From: Ctenosaura bakeri
Taxonomy: Eukaryota > Chordata > Lepidosauria > Squamata > Iguanidae
Length of the DNA: 64,000 bases
Reading direction: 5' to 3'
NCBI GenBank assembly: GCA_948474755.1
Contig: CAOLHI010000150.1
Coordinates: forward strand, 868,001 to 932,000
Shown here: positions 24,130 through 36,348 of the stretch, in pieces
How positions within the stretch are numbered: position 1 is the first letter of the stretch
Layout: each line of letters begins with the position of its first letter
Notes under the pieces: model-generated
Seen by the model: the letters and a program-made list of their open reading frames with translations, nothing else
Database searches by the model: none
Told to the model about the DNA's origin: nothing
Made by a program: the position numbers and the translations under genes

Positions 24130-24285
24130 CTGTCTTAAGGACTCCTTTAGGGTCCAGTTTTGTCCTCCATGCTATTTAACATATAAAACCTATAGGAGAA
24201 GTCATCTGGAGTTCTGGAATCCAAGACCACCAGTACGTTGATGATACTCAACTCTGTTTCTCTATTCCACCTGAATCAGGGGTAG
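24130..24285 (+). mobile_element. L2-type LINE reverse-transcriptase fragment
   Basis: Conceptual translation, with frameshifts, gives the reverse-transcriptase blocks around the active site. There is a GSV-L-P-LFN-like block near 24,150, and then QYVDDTQLCF at about 24,231-24,262. This is the YxDD catalytic motif of L2/CR1-type reverse transcriptase with A changed to V. It is a short, broken remnant. Confidence 0.75.
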
Positions 24286-24295
24286 AAATTATGCA

Positions 24296-24395
24296 ACCTT
24301 ACAAGTATTGCTGAACTGCAAATCCCAGCATTAATCACCATTAGTTGTTTTGGCTAAGCTGCTGAGAATTTCAGTCTGATTGCACAATTCCCCCT
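24296..24395. repeat. Fragment with CTGCAAATCCCAGCAT motif
   Basis: CTGCAAATCCCAGCATTA with a partly inverted partner GCTGAGAATTTCAG. Related to the pieces at 4,695, 28,155 and 61,800. Confidence 0.35.
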
Positions 24396-25274
24396 CATAA
24401 ACTAAATCCAAAGGCATTGCTTTGGTTCTAAACCAGTGTCTATTGTCAGTAATGGACTGAAAGAGAGAGTGAGAAAACCATGTAAAACTTGTGCAGGTTT
24501 CAAACACACATATTCCTTTACAAATAAAAAAACAAACAAACAACAACAACAAACCAAAGCACATATAGTTTCTCTATATGTGTTTTCTGCAAAAACAATA
24601 AAAAAGTATGATTCAATGTATTGGAATGGCAGAGCACATTGGATGACTGTGTCTGGCTGTGAGGATGTAGCCTGATACTTCTCTGACCCTGACCAGGCCA
24701 AGTGTTGGGCCTGTATAGGAAGCCTGGAGGGGTGATATATGCAGAACTATTACACTGTGCCAAGCCATGATGATTTTTTTTTCACAGTATGTTTCAAACT
24801 GCAAATGTTCTCAGTCTTGCTAGGATTCTCCCCTTTGGGTTTTTTCCCCCTTCTCCACTCCTCTCCTGTCCTCCTCTTCCTTTATTCAAATATTTTCTAG
24901 TATTCTTTTCATCCCTACTGAGCTGAGCCAATATCACTGTTAAATTGTCTGATTTTCCTAAATATTTCTGACTCTTCTTTTTGGCAGATGTTTCTTAAAA
25001 AGATATTTATCAGTCATGTATATAAGGTTCTGATTTTCGTTAATGGAAATCATTGTTGATGAGTGAGGAGTGTATCTGGCTTTTAACTGTATTTATAGAT
25101 TTCCCCCTATGTCTTTCCTCTGTATTTGTATTTCTTCCTAAATTGACTCCTTTCCTTGCATTGTATGGGAAGATGAAAATGGGATTTCCCTAAAGTTACA
25201 TGGTTGTTTCCTTTCCCTGCTACTCAAAACAGCAACATGGAGTAGGAAGAGTAAAAACAAAAACAGCTTAGGAC
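24396..25274. other. Unassigned stretch
   Basis: It contains (AACA)n-like sequence near 24,527-24,552. No gene was recognised. Confidence 0.4.
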
Positions 25275-25735
25275 CTCAGTACTTAAAGGAATGCCTCTCC
25301 CGATAGAGAAATGAGATTAGTTGAAGGCACCATCCTCTGTGTCCCTCATATGGGAATTGTACCTCATATGGGGACATGGGAGAGGGCCTTCAGTGCTGTG
25401 GCGCCCCATTTATGAAATGTCCCTTGCCCTTTGGAAGCCTAACTGGCCCCAACAATCAGGTCATGGTACCAACTTTGGTTTATTTTGTGTGCCAAGTAAA
25501 ACATTGTTTTTTCTTTAAGGCCTTGGGACACAACATCTCTCTCTCTTTTTAAAGTTTATATGTCATTGGTGTTAATTCGTTTAGCTTCTTCTGCTGTTTT
25601 AAGTTGATGAGCTGTTTAATATGCCTTTATACTATTTAAACAACTTTATTGTTTTAACCTAGAATTGTTATTGTTTATATTGCTTTAATTATCTGCCACC
25701 TGAGATCTCATGAATGAATAGAAATATCAGGGTAG
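25275..25735 (+). mobile_element. L2-type LINE, 3' end
   Basis: The remnants are in L2 order: GAATGCCTCTCCCGATAGAG, GAGAGGGCCTTCAGTGCTGT, GGCGCCCCATTTATGAAATG (the aligned coding end), then a long T-rich 3' UTR with GCTGTTTTAAGTTGATGAGC and CCACCTGAGATC. It is not intact. Confidence 0.7.
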
Positions 25736-25801
25736 AAATATCCAAACCAAGGATTCAATTTTTCACTTACATTCTGGTAAGATGCCTCATGCATTAATGC
25801 A

Positions 25802-26050
25802 ATGTGATGTTAAATTGTAGTAGTAGTAGTAGTAGTAGTTGTGGTTGTGGTTGTTGTGTGCCTTCAAGTCATTTCTGACATACGATGACACTAAGTCAAA
25901 TCTATCACAAAGTTTTCTGTGGATAAGAGTGTGTGATGGTCCCAAGGTCACCCAGTTCATTTCCATGGCTGAGTGGGGAATCAAACTTTAGTCTCCAGAG
26001 CTGTAGTCCAGAGCTCAAACCACTATACTACTCTGGCTTGATGTGATGTT
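25802..26050 (-). mobile_element. tRNA-headed SINE with target duplication; internally deleted subtype
   Basis: The flanks carry ATGTGATGTT at 25,802-25,811 and 26,041-26,050, a 10-bp target duplication. The 3' tail is (GTA)n then (GTTGTG)n, followed by GTGTGCCTTCAAGTCATTTC. The head complement GCTCAAACCACTATACTACT ends at about 26,034. The body segment around CTTGGCAAGATTTGTTCAGA, seen in the copies at 8,079, 14,210, 17,525 and 51,948, is absent. The sequence passes from GTTTTCTGTGGAT directly to AAGAGTGTGTG, as at 47,053. Confidence 0.93.
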
Positions 26051-27764
26051 CAACACTAGGTTAAAATTAACATAATTTAAATAAACCATTTCTTTTCAAT
26101 GCAAATGTAATTAACTTAATTTTTTTTAAAAATGTTTTAGGGCAGGTGTAATGTAATGACACTTTTCCACCAACTTTCCTATTTCTGGTCTGATCCGCCA
26201 AGCCAAATCTGGTTTTCTGAACAACGCTTCACTGACCTCTACATGAGGACAGATTTAAATTGTCCCCTAGAAAAACATACCACTGCATATTTATCCTTTA
26301 TCAGTATGAAACATTGTCACAAGAGTTTTAGAGGATGCATACCAGATTGCAAAGGAAACCACTCAACTTATACTCAGTTAATTTGCTTGCTTTTAAGAAC
26401 AGATATTTCCCCAGTGATCAATTTTTTTTCAACAATTTCTGCAGAGGTGGTGATAGATAATAGTAGTTTTGAGTTTCCAGAGATGATATTCTTCTTCTTT
26501 TTTTTTTTCATGGCATACCAAGGGAAAGCAGCATTTGAGTGATAATTAAGTGAAATATGCAGAGGGTTTTGATAACGATAATGGCTTAATACTCCAACAT
26601 AATTAAGCTATGTGAAATCTATTGGAAATCACTGCCTTTTTCAAAAGCAAAGATAGCTAAACCACTTGAAAGGTTTTAATTGAAGGTGTTCGGGATATAA
26701 GGGCACCAAATATTTATGGATAAAATGTATGGAACTTTAAACAAAGTTTTTGTAGTTAGAAGCATGAAATAAGATGGGATGGAAAACTTACAACTGAACA
26801 TCAGTGAAACTGTTTCCTCATCCTGCTTCCATTAACTAACTTACAGGATGATGAGAAATCACACAAAGAGCTGGAAGAGACTCTTACTTTAGACATTTAA
26901 GATTTTTTTAAAATGCTGGTACAGATGAAGTGGCATAAACATAAACAACATTTGAATTGATAGTGGATTAAGAAGATTTCTGTTCCTTTAGACAGGATTG
27001 TTGTGACAGACCTAAATACATTGTTCTTAAGCCTTCACCATGATAATGCATTTAGCATTTAAAAAAACTTCTTGCTGGTAAGAAGGCACTTGGATGTGAG
27101 TGCTACATAAATCTAATGTGTGACATCCTTAAAGTATTTGAACATAACAATGTGAGACCCAAGACAGGTAAGTAGATTACTTGCTGAGCTGACCCTTGAG
27201 ATTTCAGAAGATTCTTTCTCCCTCATTTATGATCCTTTATTTCTCCCTTTAGTCATTTAAGCAACTGCTGTAATTTTCAATGGCTCTAATGGCTTTTATT
27301 TTTGAAACTTTCTGTGCTTTATATAATTAAGTGACATGTTATGTTATTGTACAGGCTTTTATGATCCAATATTTGGACATGAAACATATTAAACATTCTT
27401 TTAGTCATGGAAGCCCCAGCTCTTTGTTTTGCTATTCTTTGAAGAGGGCCTACTTCCACCCTTCAAAATAAAGCTAGTAATTAAAATTAGTTCATGCTCA
27501 AAGACCTCTCATGATGTAATTGGCTGATCATATTTAAGGATCTGTGGTATGATGAGAACAGAGCTTGTAAGTTATTTTTAGATTATAACCTGGTCTATAG
27601 CTATGGGGGATATGGGATATTTTGTCTCCCATCCCCAGGAAAAGAATTATTCGTCTTCAATGAAATTTTCCTTCAGTTCCCAAATTTCTAGCATTGGAAT
27701 AATTTAAAAATTCAGTTGAGTGTTTTATGCTGACATATACAAAAAAAGTGTGGAGAAGGCTAAG
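26051..27764. other. Unassigned AT-rich stretch
   Basis: No repeat ends or genes were recognised. Moderately complex sequence from about 26,540 to 27,560 could include conserved non-coding DNA, but this cannot be judged from one sequence. Confidence 0.4.
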
Positions 27765-28007
27765 TTACCAATGAAAGCCAGTGTGGTGTAGTGGTTTGAT
27801 CACTGGACTACCATTCAGGTAACCAGGGTGTAAGTCCCTGCTCAGTCAAAGAAACCCATTGGGTAATCTTGGACAAGTCACATTCTCTCAGAGAAAGGCA
27901 AAGGCAAGTCCCCTCAAAACAAATCTTGCCAAGAAAAGATTTGCCTTAAGGCTGCTGTAAGTTGGAAACCGCTTGGAGACACACAATAAATAATAAAATT
28001 ACCAATG
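27765..28007 (+). mobile_element. tRNA-headed SINE with target duplication
   Basis: The flanks share TTACCAATG at 27,765-27,773 and 27,999-28,007. The head carries an A-box-like TGGTGTAGTGG at 27,784-27,794 and a decayed B-box GGTGTAAGTCC at 27,827-27,837 of the tRNA-type RNA polymerase III promoter. The body has AATCTTGCCAAGAAAAGATT. The tail, GGAAACCGCTTGGAGACACA followed by (ATAA)n, is the BovB-like part. This is the only clear plus-strand member in the window. Confidence 0.93.
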
Positions 28008-28154
28008 GCATGTGAGCATAGCAAATATAAGAATTCTATGCATGAATGATTTTCAATGTCTCACTATTTGCAGTGCTAGAAATTTGGGGACTGAAGGAAA
28101 ATGTCGTAGGGAGACAACTCTCATTTGTAGAACAAATGTCCCCATTTTGGCCCC

Positions 28155-28235
28155 TGCCACCACTACATCCCTGGCTACAACTCTCAGAATGTGGGAGAGG
28201 CCATGCTGGCTAAAGAATCCTGGTAGTTTTTACCA
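28155..28235. repeat. Fragment with CTACAACTCTCAGAATG motif
   Basis: GGCTACAACTCTCAGAATG and GCATGGCTGG-like sequence (GCCATGCTGGCTAAAGAAT) followed by TCCTGGTAGTTTTT form an imperfect palindrome. Related to the pieces at 4,695, 24,296 and 61,800. Confidence 0.4.
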
Positions 28236-28239
28236 AGTC

Positions 28240-30780
28240 CTGGAGGAGAAATATGAGGGTGACAGCAACTCACCCTCTTAAAAGGTATGGAGAAAGCTGG
28301 GGACTTAATTGTCCTGTTCAGAGAAAGAGCTGTGCATTTGAATATAGAACATGGTGCATTGTTAATTAAAAATATTAATATGATAAATATTCAGTTATTT
28401 ACTTGGATGAGCAAAGCATCTATACTAGCCTATAAGATTGTGTCTGAAATCATCAACAAAAATGAAGAGAGAGATTTTTATTATTGATTTCTCATTTTAG
28501 GGAGAAGGAGAAGGATGAGGTCTGCTACAGTTAGCTACATGGCTGAGAGTGGAGTTATGTGGGTGGAATCATGTCTGCGGCCATCACTATACATGTGAGC
28601 AAGCAGCCTAATGGATAAGAGGAAGAAGAAACACACTGTAAATCCTAACTGTCTATATCCCTGTTTCCTCCTATAGCAGGCACATATTCAGGTCCATAAG
28701 CTTGGCTACACATTTTTCCAACTTCTAACATGCTGCATATGCCACAAGAACATGGGGAAAAAAAGGCAAGAATATTTGCAGAAATAAATGGGCAGATTGT
28801 ACATATCTCTGAATGCTGGCTTCAATTTGTCATGGCCTAAACAGCTGTAGCCCTTCAAATCTTTGAGTCAATTTCCTTCTCTGTACTCATTTCTGATTTT
28901 TTTTGGTTTACTGAGGACAGATTACAAATAATTCACTCAATGATTTGATACCCCAGGAGTGACATATCGTGAGGCATTTCTGGTGTCTGCTCTCTGTCTT
29001 CCAAACTCTTGAACTCAAAAATTCCAACAAAGGCTATGCTATCATCTAGGAATACTGAGAGATGTTTCCGAAATGCATAATATATAAACAGCACATGTCA
29101 ATGACTGTAACTAATAAATCATGAATTGTACTAATAATATGTTGGGATAACCACTATTACACAGGCAAAGAAGCCAATGAATATACCCCTCTGCAGCATG
29201 TAATTCATAGAGGAAGTCACAGGAAAAGGAAGAATAACCCACTTCAAAATACAACTGTAAAAGATGCAAGATAGCAAGTTCAGAAAGTGAGAAAGAGGCC
29301 CTTATCTACAATAGTACTAATACATTGCCACAGAAAAAATTCCTTTGACTTAAAATGATCATCACAGGAAGACATTAGCATACCTGCACTTTATGTGAAC
29401 TTCTCTGAAGCTTAAAAGAAAAAAACATCCAAGTGAACATCTGGACAACAGAGCCAAGAGAAACTATTTTAGCATTTGGCACAGAAGGCATGTAGCTGAA
29501 CAGAAAAGACAAGGCAGATTACTGTTTAGGCACTTTTTATTCTTAAAATACAGAACATATATAAGGGAAAATACCTCAAAGAGCTTGTTTTATTCATGGC
29601 TGGTCTGATAAATATATAGTATCTTTATGTCACATTATCTGTAATCATACTGAAATGTTTTTGGTTGGGATAGCCACATTGCATCTACTGGTACTCAACA
29701 CCATCACAAGTGTAACATGAGAGTGATGTGTTCTCAGCCTGAATTACCCCTTTGCCTTAATACTTTTAAGATGCCCCACAGACACACAATGACAGAGACA
29801 AATCAGAACAACTGCACTCAGTCTTCTCCCAGCTCCCTGGTATGGGAAGCTCCCTTCATTATCCTTTTACAAAGAGACAAAACTCTGTGGGTCAGCAGCA
29901 CAGGACCTGCTTGCATTCAAAATGTACATCCTTCACAGCACCCAAAGAGGACACAGTGGTCTCAGTTCAGTTGCCTTTGCACTTAAAACAAGAAACTGCT
30001 AGATGCATTCTTTTCTGGAGTTAGCTCTTCCTAGTTTAGTCAGGCCAACATAATTCTGGCTAAGGGGTAGGAATCCTTTTTCAGTCTACAATGGTTGGTA
30101 ATGGCGTCTTTCTTTCTAGCCCATTGGTTTGCAAAAAACAGATACTGTGTTGTCTTGGATTTCAGCTGTAGCTATGATGTTATAACATCTCCTTGCTCTG
30201 TTTACCATCACCAGGCAAACTGACAATTATCTAGCTCTAACTCTGTGAAAAAACATGATGCACAGAGAATGCCTTAACTTTTATATATGTTTTCTCTAAA
30301 CAAAATGTGTCATAGCAGTATGCCGCATTTAGAGAAACATCATTCTTCCACTAAGCTGTTTATAGGTATTGAGCAGAGGAAACATTGTTGATTGCTTTTT
30401 TTTCCGGAGGAGATGAAGCAAAATGGCCTCGTTAGCTAACAGGATTTGCCTTCTTCCTGCTTCTTTTGCAATCCCTCTTGAATACATTTGTCTTTAATTT
30501 TGTATTTAGAAACACAGAAAGTGAAATAAAAAAACCAGCATCTAGGACCCCCTCCCTCCTAACAATAGCCTACTTGTTGTTACACCAATCAAGGGATTAG
30601 AGATCTGTAAAAATACAGGACAGTACTTTAAAACTCATCTGTAGTGGAATATAACACCACCCAGCCTAGTATTTTTTCCAACGCTGTGTCAGTTACCAAC
30701 ATTTTTGTTTGGTGAATTTAACTAAGAGGCATAATAAAAAGAAACTGTGCGTTAGTTAATTTAGGTTGCTTAAATACCCT
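28240..30780. other. Unassigned stretch
   Basis: No coding region or repeat end was recognised in these 2.5 kb. The composition is ordinary AT-rich. Confidence 0.4.
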
Positions 30781-31005
30781 AAAGGCACCAGATCCTATCT
30801 GATTTTGGAAGCTAAGCAGGTCAGCCCTGATTAGTACTTGAATGGAGGACCACCAATGAATACTAGTTGCTGTAGGTTATATTTCAGAAGGAACTGACAT
30901 AACCATCTCTGTGTATTCCTTGCGTAATTAAACCCTATGTAATTATTGGGGTTGCCATAAGTTGACAGGAGACCTGAAGGCATATGTGCACACACACAAT
31001 ACTTT
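30781..31005 (+). mobile_element. 5S rRNA-derived SINE with BovB-like tail
   Basis: The first ~95 bases follow vertebrate 5S rRNA from its central part to its 3' end: GATCCTATCTGATTTTGGAA, GAAGCTAAGCAGG (the 5S box A), TTAGTACTTGAATGGA (box C region), then GAATACTAGTTGCTGTAGG. These elements make up the internal RNA polymerase III promoter of 5S genes. A body follows, then a tail GGTTGCCATAAGTTGACAGG plus CCTGAAGGCATATGTG and (CA)n, which resembles the tails of the tRNA-type SINEs. The first part of 5S is missing or too diverged. It is not a functional 5S gene. Confidence 0.88.
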
Positions 31006-32065
31006 ATTTCCCTTTTGGACTGGCCTAGCCCTCACCATTTGTAGCACATAATTTCCTTCCTTGATCAAGTGCAACAAACTTCAGAATGCCTGAGGAATAA
31101 TTCGAAAATGGGGGAAAAGGTTACTCAACTGTTGTACCATGTGTTTAGAAGTCTCCACGTGACTGTAGCTGTAGCTATAGTCTGACAGGTAGCTATAGGT
31201 ACTTCTAGCATTCTCAGTGCAACCACTTACCTTTTTTTACTCCTTCACTTCTCTTCCAACTATTGATGCTGGCTTCCTGTACAAATAAATGAACAATTTG
31301 TCACAGATATAATAGCAACTTTCTTGCTCTCCTCTATCGTTATAAGAAGATAGGCGCTAGGTGGGTATGTGAGCAGTGAGATGATGGTGCTCAGAGATCA
31401 GGAATGGTGTTTTCTGTGGATTACTTCTATGGAAGTCACCAGATTCCACTGTTAGAATTCCTTATTCACATATACTGTAGCTGTTCTTTGTGGATAACAT
31501 TCCTGAAATAATAATTGGAAGACCAATTCTAATTACAAAGTTGGCAACCAGGCCCCTCCACATGCTTATGGATGGCCATTTCTATCAGCTTCGGCCAGCA
31601 TAGTAAATGGGGAAAGATTATAAGATTTTTAATCCAGAAATATCTGAAAAGCCACAGTTGCCTACTGTGATTGTATGTGTATAGATATATATATATATAA
31701 CTAATGTGATAGTGACTGTGTATATGCAGCTTGAACGGCTTTATATACACTTGCTAGTATGAGCTCATCAGAAAGTGTGAATAGATACATTCACTCATGG
31801 ACATAAGAGCTCACAAGTTCAACTGTTGTGCTCTATTCCTTGAGAACTAGTTAATAGTCTGTTTAGAGTACAGGGTAATATTGGAAATCCAGAAAGATGA
31901 CAGACATATTGCTCTTGGTAAATGCACTACCTCTGAAATGGGAGGATTGGAAACAATGTTAAAAAAGAGAGATACTTTGGAAAATATAAACAGCAACAGA
32001 AAAGATTAAGGATACCACTGACTGGTAGACAGGTTAGGGAGAAGGGAGTAAACAGTGTACTTCAG
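31006..32065. other. Unassigned stretch
   Basis: Contains (AT)n at about 31,685-31,699 and a TAGCTGTAGCTATAG cluster near 31,165-31,200. No gene was recognised. Confidence 0.4.
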
Positions 32066-32099
32066 CAAAACTATAATGACAAAACTATAATTTTTTTTT

Positions 32100-32541
32100 T
32101 ATTTAAAATAGATTTTATTAATATATCAACATCATACAAATATACATACATACTACAAACTCTACAAGCAAATTACATCCAAAATAATAAATAAAAAAAG
32201 AAATTAACAATGAAAATTAAACAAAGCAAAGAAAAAAAAGAACAGAAAAAAAATCAATACATTACAATATAAAAAAAAATCCAATAGAAAAAAAGACATA
32301 ACAGATACACAACCTCATATTAACTTCTTATATTCATCTTCCATTCATACAGCATGCCTTGACTTCTTCCATCACAACCTTGGGTATGCTTATGACTTCT
32401 AATTCACTCCCTTTTACTCTAAACGTTAATGTTACTTTTGCTGGCTTATCCATTCTACTCTACAACTACTCACTATTTCTCAGATTATACTCCTTTCATC
32501 TAAGCTCCACCATCCCCTCTTTCTGTCACTAATTATTTAAT
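32100..32541 (-). other. L1 3' UTR
   Basis: A/T-rich, with several A-runs on the plus strand (32,190-32,300) and pyrimidine-rich stretches on the plus strand nearer the ORF2 stop. It ends at the T10 run (32,091-32,100), which is the poly(A) tail of the inserted copy. Confidence 0.8.
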
Positions 32542-33789
32542 CTAATCAAACATACCAACTATAGCCGGATCTCCCCAATCTTCTTTCCATAATGGCTTCA
32601 ATATTTTCCAATCTTGAAGAAAAGCCTCCTTTGATTTATCTCGCAAATATAAAGTTAATTTGTCCATTTCAGCGAGTTCATAAACTTTTAATTTCCATTC
32701 CTCCAATGTGGGGATGTCCTTCCCTTTCCAATTCTTTGCATACATGATCCTTGCTGCGTAAATCAAGTAGCAAAGAATTCTCAAAGTTTCTTTTTTCATT
32801 TTAGTTTCTAACCCTTCAAAGATATTTAACAAATAAATTTCTGGGGCTAATTTAAATTTAATCTTAAACAATTTTTCTATAGAATTGTGAATTTGCTTCC
32901 AGTATATCTTAGCTTTTTTACAACTCCACCACATATGGAAGAAGGAACCTTCCTCTTGACACTTCCAACATTTAGAGACACCCTTACTTTTATAGATTTT
33001 GGCTATTTGGACCGGGGTCAGATACCATCTGTAATATAATTTAAAAAAATTTTCTTTTAAGTTATAACTGCAAGTGAATTTTTGATTCAATTTCCACGCT
33101 TTTTGCCAGTGTTCTAAAGGTATTGGGTGACCTATTTCTTGAGCCCACTTTATCATATTAGTTTTAACTAGTTCTGTTTCTAGATCCCGATTCAATAACA
33201 ATCTATAAATATTACTTAAGGGCCGTTTTGTCTCGGAATTGATTATCTTGTCAAACTCATTGTCTTCCCATTCTATCCCTTTATCTTTAATATCCTTTTT
33301 ATATTTTTCTATTAACTGCCTGTGTAAAAACCAATGTGTCCGATACCCCTCCCCCATCATCTCCTCTCTTGTTTTAGGTCTGATATCCTTTCCTTCTTTC
33401 TTAAGAATATCTCTATATGTTATCCATTCTTTGATCTTAACTTTTTCTAATTTATGAAAGGCTTCATGGGGAGATGTCCAACAGGGTAATTTTAAGTACA
33501 TTTTTTTCCTAAATTTTAGCCAGTTTCCTAAAATCGCCTTTCTTACAAGATGGTTCGTGAATGTTTTATCTATTTTATATTTGTCATAACAAATATAGGC
33601 GTGCCATCCAAAATATAAGTCAAACCTCTCCAATTTTAATAACTTATCATTTTTCAGAAGTATCCAGTCTTTCATCCATAAAAGTGCTGAAGCTTCAAAA
33701 TATAATTTTAGATCAGGCATACTCAATCCGCCATTCTCTTTCCTTTCAGTCAAATATTTTCGTTTAATCCTCGTTTCCTCCCATTCCAT
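32542..33789 (-). pseudogene. L1 ORF2, C-terminal part, shifted frame (415 codons)
   Basis: This frame continues ORF2 after the frameshift. The joint lies in its first ~10 residues, where the sequence loses one base relative to the frame needed. It contains the usual L1 C-terminal region and the Cys/His knuckle CWKCQEEGSFFHMWWSC (C274, C277, H285, C290 of this frame), spaced CX2CX7HX4C. Human L1 has CX3C at the first pair. No further stop or frameshift is visible. As it stands, translation from the ORF2 start would not reach this part, so the protein lacks the knuckle, which is needed for efficient retrotransposition in mammalian L1. Confidence 0.9.
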
Positions 33790-36308
33790 ATGAAATTACT
33801 CAATTCTCGCTCCCAACTATGAAATGGTTTCTCACTGGTAATAATGGGTAAATTTTGGAAATAAAACATTAATTTTGGCAATATACTCATTTTTACAGTG
33901 GATATTCTTCCAAGCAATGATAAGTGTAAATTTTTCCATTTTTGCAAATCCTCCCGTATTTCCTTCCAAATTTTATTATAATTATTCTCAAACAAATCTG
34001 AGTTATTCTTTGTTAATATTATTCCTAAATATCTGACTTTTTTTGCTATTTTAAAACCAGAGCATTTCACTAATTCTATTTCTTTTGATTGGGTCATATT
34101 TTTTATGATCATTGAAGATTTATCTTTATTGATTTTAAATCCAGCCATCGTACCATATTCTTTTAAAATTTCTAGTAGGGGTTTAATACTGTTCAGTGGA
34201 TCCTCCACTATTAAAGCTAAATCATCTGCAAAAGCCTGCAGTTTGAATTCATATCCCTTTATTTTTGTACCTTGAATTTCATTATTGTTCCTGATTTTTA
34301 TATTCAAAATTTCGAGACACATAATAAAGAGTAGAGGAGAAAGAGGGCATCCCTGTCTTGTTCCTTTAGTAATCTTAAACGATCTAGTTTTTTCCCCATT
34401 AACCAATAAGCAAGCTTTTTGATCGTCATAGATTGTTTGAATCCATCCTTGAAATCTTTCCCCAAATTCCATCTCCTTCATCACTTCGAACATGAACTTC
34501 CATTTAACATTGTCGAATGCTTTTTCGGCATCTAAAAATATTAGGGCCAGTTCTTTCTGATTCTTTTGATAATATTCAATGATATCTATAATTACTCTTA
34601 TGTTATTTTTTAGGTGTCTACCTGGGAGAAAACCGTTTTGGTCTTCGTGAATCCAATTTCCCAATATTTTTTTTAATCTACTGGCTAAAATTGATGTAAA
34701 TATTTTATAATCTATATTTAGCAATGAAATTGGCCTATAGCTTTTTTTATCAAGTTTATCTTTCCCTTCTTTCAGAATTAGTGTTATATCCGATTCTTTC
34801 CAGGAATTTGGGATTTTTTGATCTTTGATAGAATTCATTACTTGAACTAAGATGGGGATTAGTGATTCTTGAAAGACTTTATAATATTTTCCAGTAAATC
34901 CATCTGGGCCAGGTGTTTTGCCTTCCTTTAAATTTCCAATCGCATCTCTAATTTCTTGAGAATTTATTGGTTTGTCCAATTCTTCCCTTTGCATCTCTGT
35001 CAATTTATTTATGTTAATCTGATGTAAGTATTTATTCAATTTAAAACTCCCATTAGGGGGTTGATCTCTTTCCTTGAAAAGTTCTTCAAAATAATTTGTC
35101 AAAATATTTTTTATCTTCTCTTGCCGGTAATGAATATCCCTTCCCTCCTTCAACTCTGAAATAATCTTTTTCTCTCTTTCTTTCTTTAATCTATATGTTA
35201 GCCATCTACCGGGTTTATTTGCAAATTCGAACTGTTTTTGCTTAAAATATTTTAACTTCCTTTCTATTTCTTCTGTCATTAACAATGATAATTGTTTTCT
35301 CCATAATTTAATCTCCTTATTAATTTCCATATCCTTCGGGCTTTTCTTTAATTGAGTCTCTTTCTCTTCAAGTTTATTTAAAATGTATAATTCCTTCTCT
35401 TTCCTACGCTTATTTAACCAAGATTGCTGATTTATAAAGAACCCTCTCATTACCGCCTTACTAGTGTCCCATACCAATTGTACTGACTGGTCTTTCCCTA
35501 TATTAATTTCCCAAAATCTCTTCAGTTCTTCCCTTGCTTTAGTGACTACCCATTCTTCCCTTAATAAGCTATCATTTAGTCTCCAACGCCCATAATTTCT
35601 ACCAATTTTTAAAGTCAATATAATTGGGCAGTGATCCGAGATTACTCTAGGGAGGGTTTCCATATTAACCATATTTCTGATTAAATCTGTCGCTATCAAG
35701 AATCTATCTATCCTTGACCAGGAACCATGGCGTTCTGAGTAAAAGGTAAATTCCTCCCCTTTTTCTTTTATTTTGCTTCCCGTATCTACAAGGGACATTT
35801 TATCTAACATATCAAAAAAGCTTTTTGGAAGTTTCCTTTGGTTCTTTTTATTTCCTCCCGATCTATCCTTTTGTGGGTCTATTATCCCATTCCAATCTCC
35901 CATTAAAATTACCTTGTGATTCTCCAAATCTAATAATTTCTCTGCTAAATTTTGATAGAATTTACTTTTATTCCCTAATGGGCCATATACTGTCCCTACA
36001 ATCAATTTCATGTCCGGCAAGCTTACTTCAACTATCACACAGCGTCCTGATTTATCACAATATAGTTGTTCTGCTTCAAATTTCTTATTTATATATATTG
36101 TTACTCCTCTTTTCTTTTTATCGATTGATGAAGAGAAGCTCTGACCCAATTTTGGATTCTTAATATATTTCAATTCTTTAGTCCTAATATGTGTTTCTTG
36201 AATAGCAATAACGTCCAGCTTTAGCTTCTCTAAATAATGAAATATTTGTCTTCTTTTATGGGGAGCATTCATTCCATGTACGTTCCAAGATAACAGCTTC
36301 AAAGTCAT
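33750..36308 (-). CDS. L1 ORF2, N-terminal part: endonuclease and reverse transcriptase (852 codons before frameshift)
   Basis: ORF2p nicks target DNA and reverse-transcribes the L1 RNA at the nick. Residues ~1-235 are the APE-like endonuclease with SWNVHG (N9), QETH (E38), TVYGP (Y108), GDWNG (D138, N140) and SDH (224-226). All catalytic positions look intact. Residues ~460-750 are the reverse transcriptase with KTPGPDG (464-470), SYRPISLLN (523-531), FLDAEKAFD (591-599, first catalytic Asp), KGTRQGCPLSPLLF (648-661) and AFADDLALI (692-700, the FADD site). The region between them is the Lys/Glu-rich linker. The frame runs off at NGRKRGLNENI because of a one-base frameshift in 33,766-33,780. 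The C-terminal part continues in another frame from 33,789. The start is the ATG 40 nt after the ORF1 extension. Confidence 0.93.
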   Translation of the reverse strand: MTLKLLSWNVHGMNAPHKRRQIFHYLEKLKLDVIAIQETHIRTKELKYIKNPKLGQSFSSSIDKKKRGVTIYINKKFEAEQLYCDKSGRCVIVEVSLPDMKLIVGTVYGPLGNKSKFYQNLAEKLLDLENHKVILMGDWNGIIDPQKDRSGGNKKNQRKLPKSFFDMLDKMSLVDTGSKIKEKGEEFTFYSERHGSWSRIDRFLIATDLIRNMVNMETLPRVISDHCPIILTLKIGRNYGRWRLNDSLLREEWVVTKAREELKRFWEINIGKDQSVQLVWDTSKAVMRGFFINQQSWLNKRRKEKELYILNKLEEKETQLKKSPKDMEINKEIKLWRKQLSLLMTEEIERKLKYFKQKQFEFANKPGRWLTYRLKKEREKKIISELKEGRDIHYRQEKIKNILTNYFEELFKERDQPPNGSFKLNKYLHQININKLTEMQREELDKPINSQEIRDAIGNLKEGKTPGPDGFTGKYYKVFQESLIPILVQVMNSIKDQKIPNSWKESDITLILKEGKDKLDKKSYRPISLLNIDYKIFTSILASRLKKILGNWIHEDQNGFLPGRHLKNNIRVIIDIIEYYQKNQKELALIFLDAEKAFDNVKWKFMFEVMKEMEFGERFQGWIQTIYDDQKACLLVNGEKTRSFKITKGTRQGCPLSPLLFIMCLEILNIKIRNNNEIQGTKIKGYEFKLQAFADDLALIVEDPLNSIKPLLEILKEYGTMAGFKINKDKSSMIIKNMTQSKEIELVKCSGFKIAKKVRYLGIILTKNNSDLFENNYNKIWKEIREDLQKWKNLHLSLLGRISTVKMSILPKLMFYFQNLPIITSEKPFHSWERELSNFIWNGRKRGLNENI

Positions 36309-36348
36309 TTTTTTTTGTCTGATTCACTCAATTAACCTCTTTTGTATA

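Noticed and set aside
27774..27850. Functional tRNA gene
   Set aside because: It has tRNA-like boxes only. It is the head of a SINE with target duplication, and no cloverleaf could be drawn.
30781..30877. Functional 5S rRNA gene
   Set aside because: Only the central and 3' parts of 5S are present, diverged and fused to a SINE body and tail.
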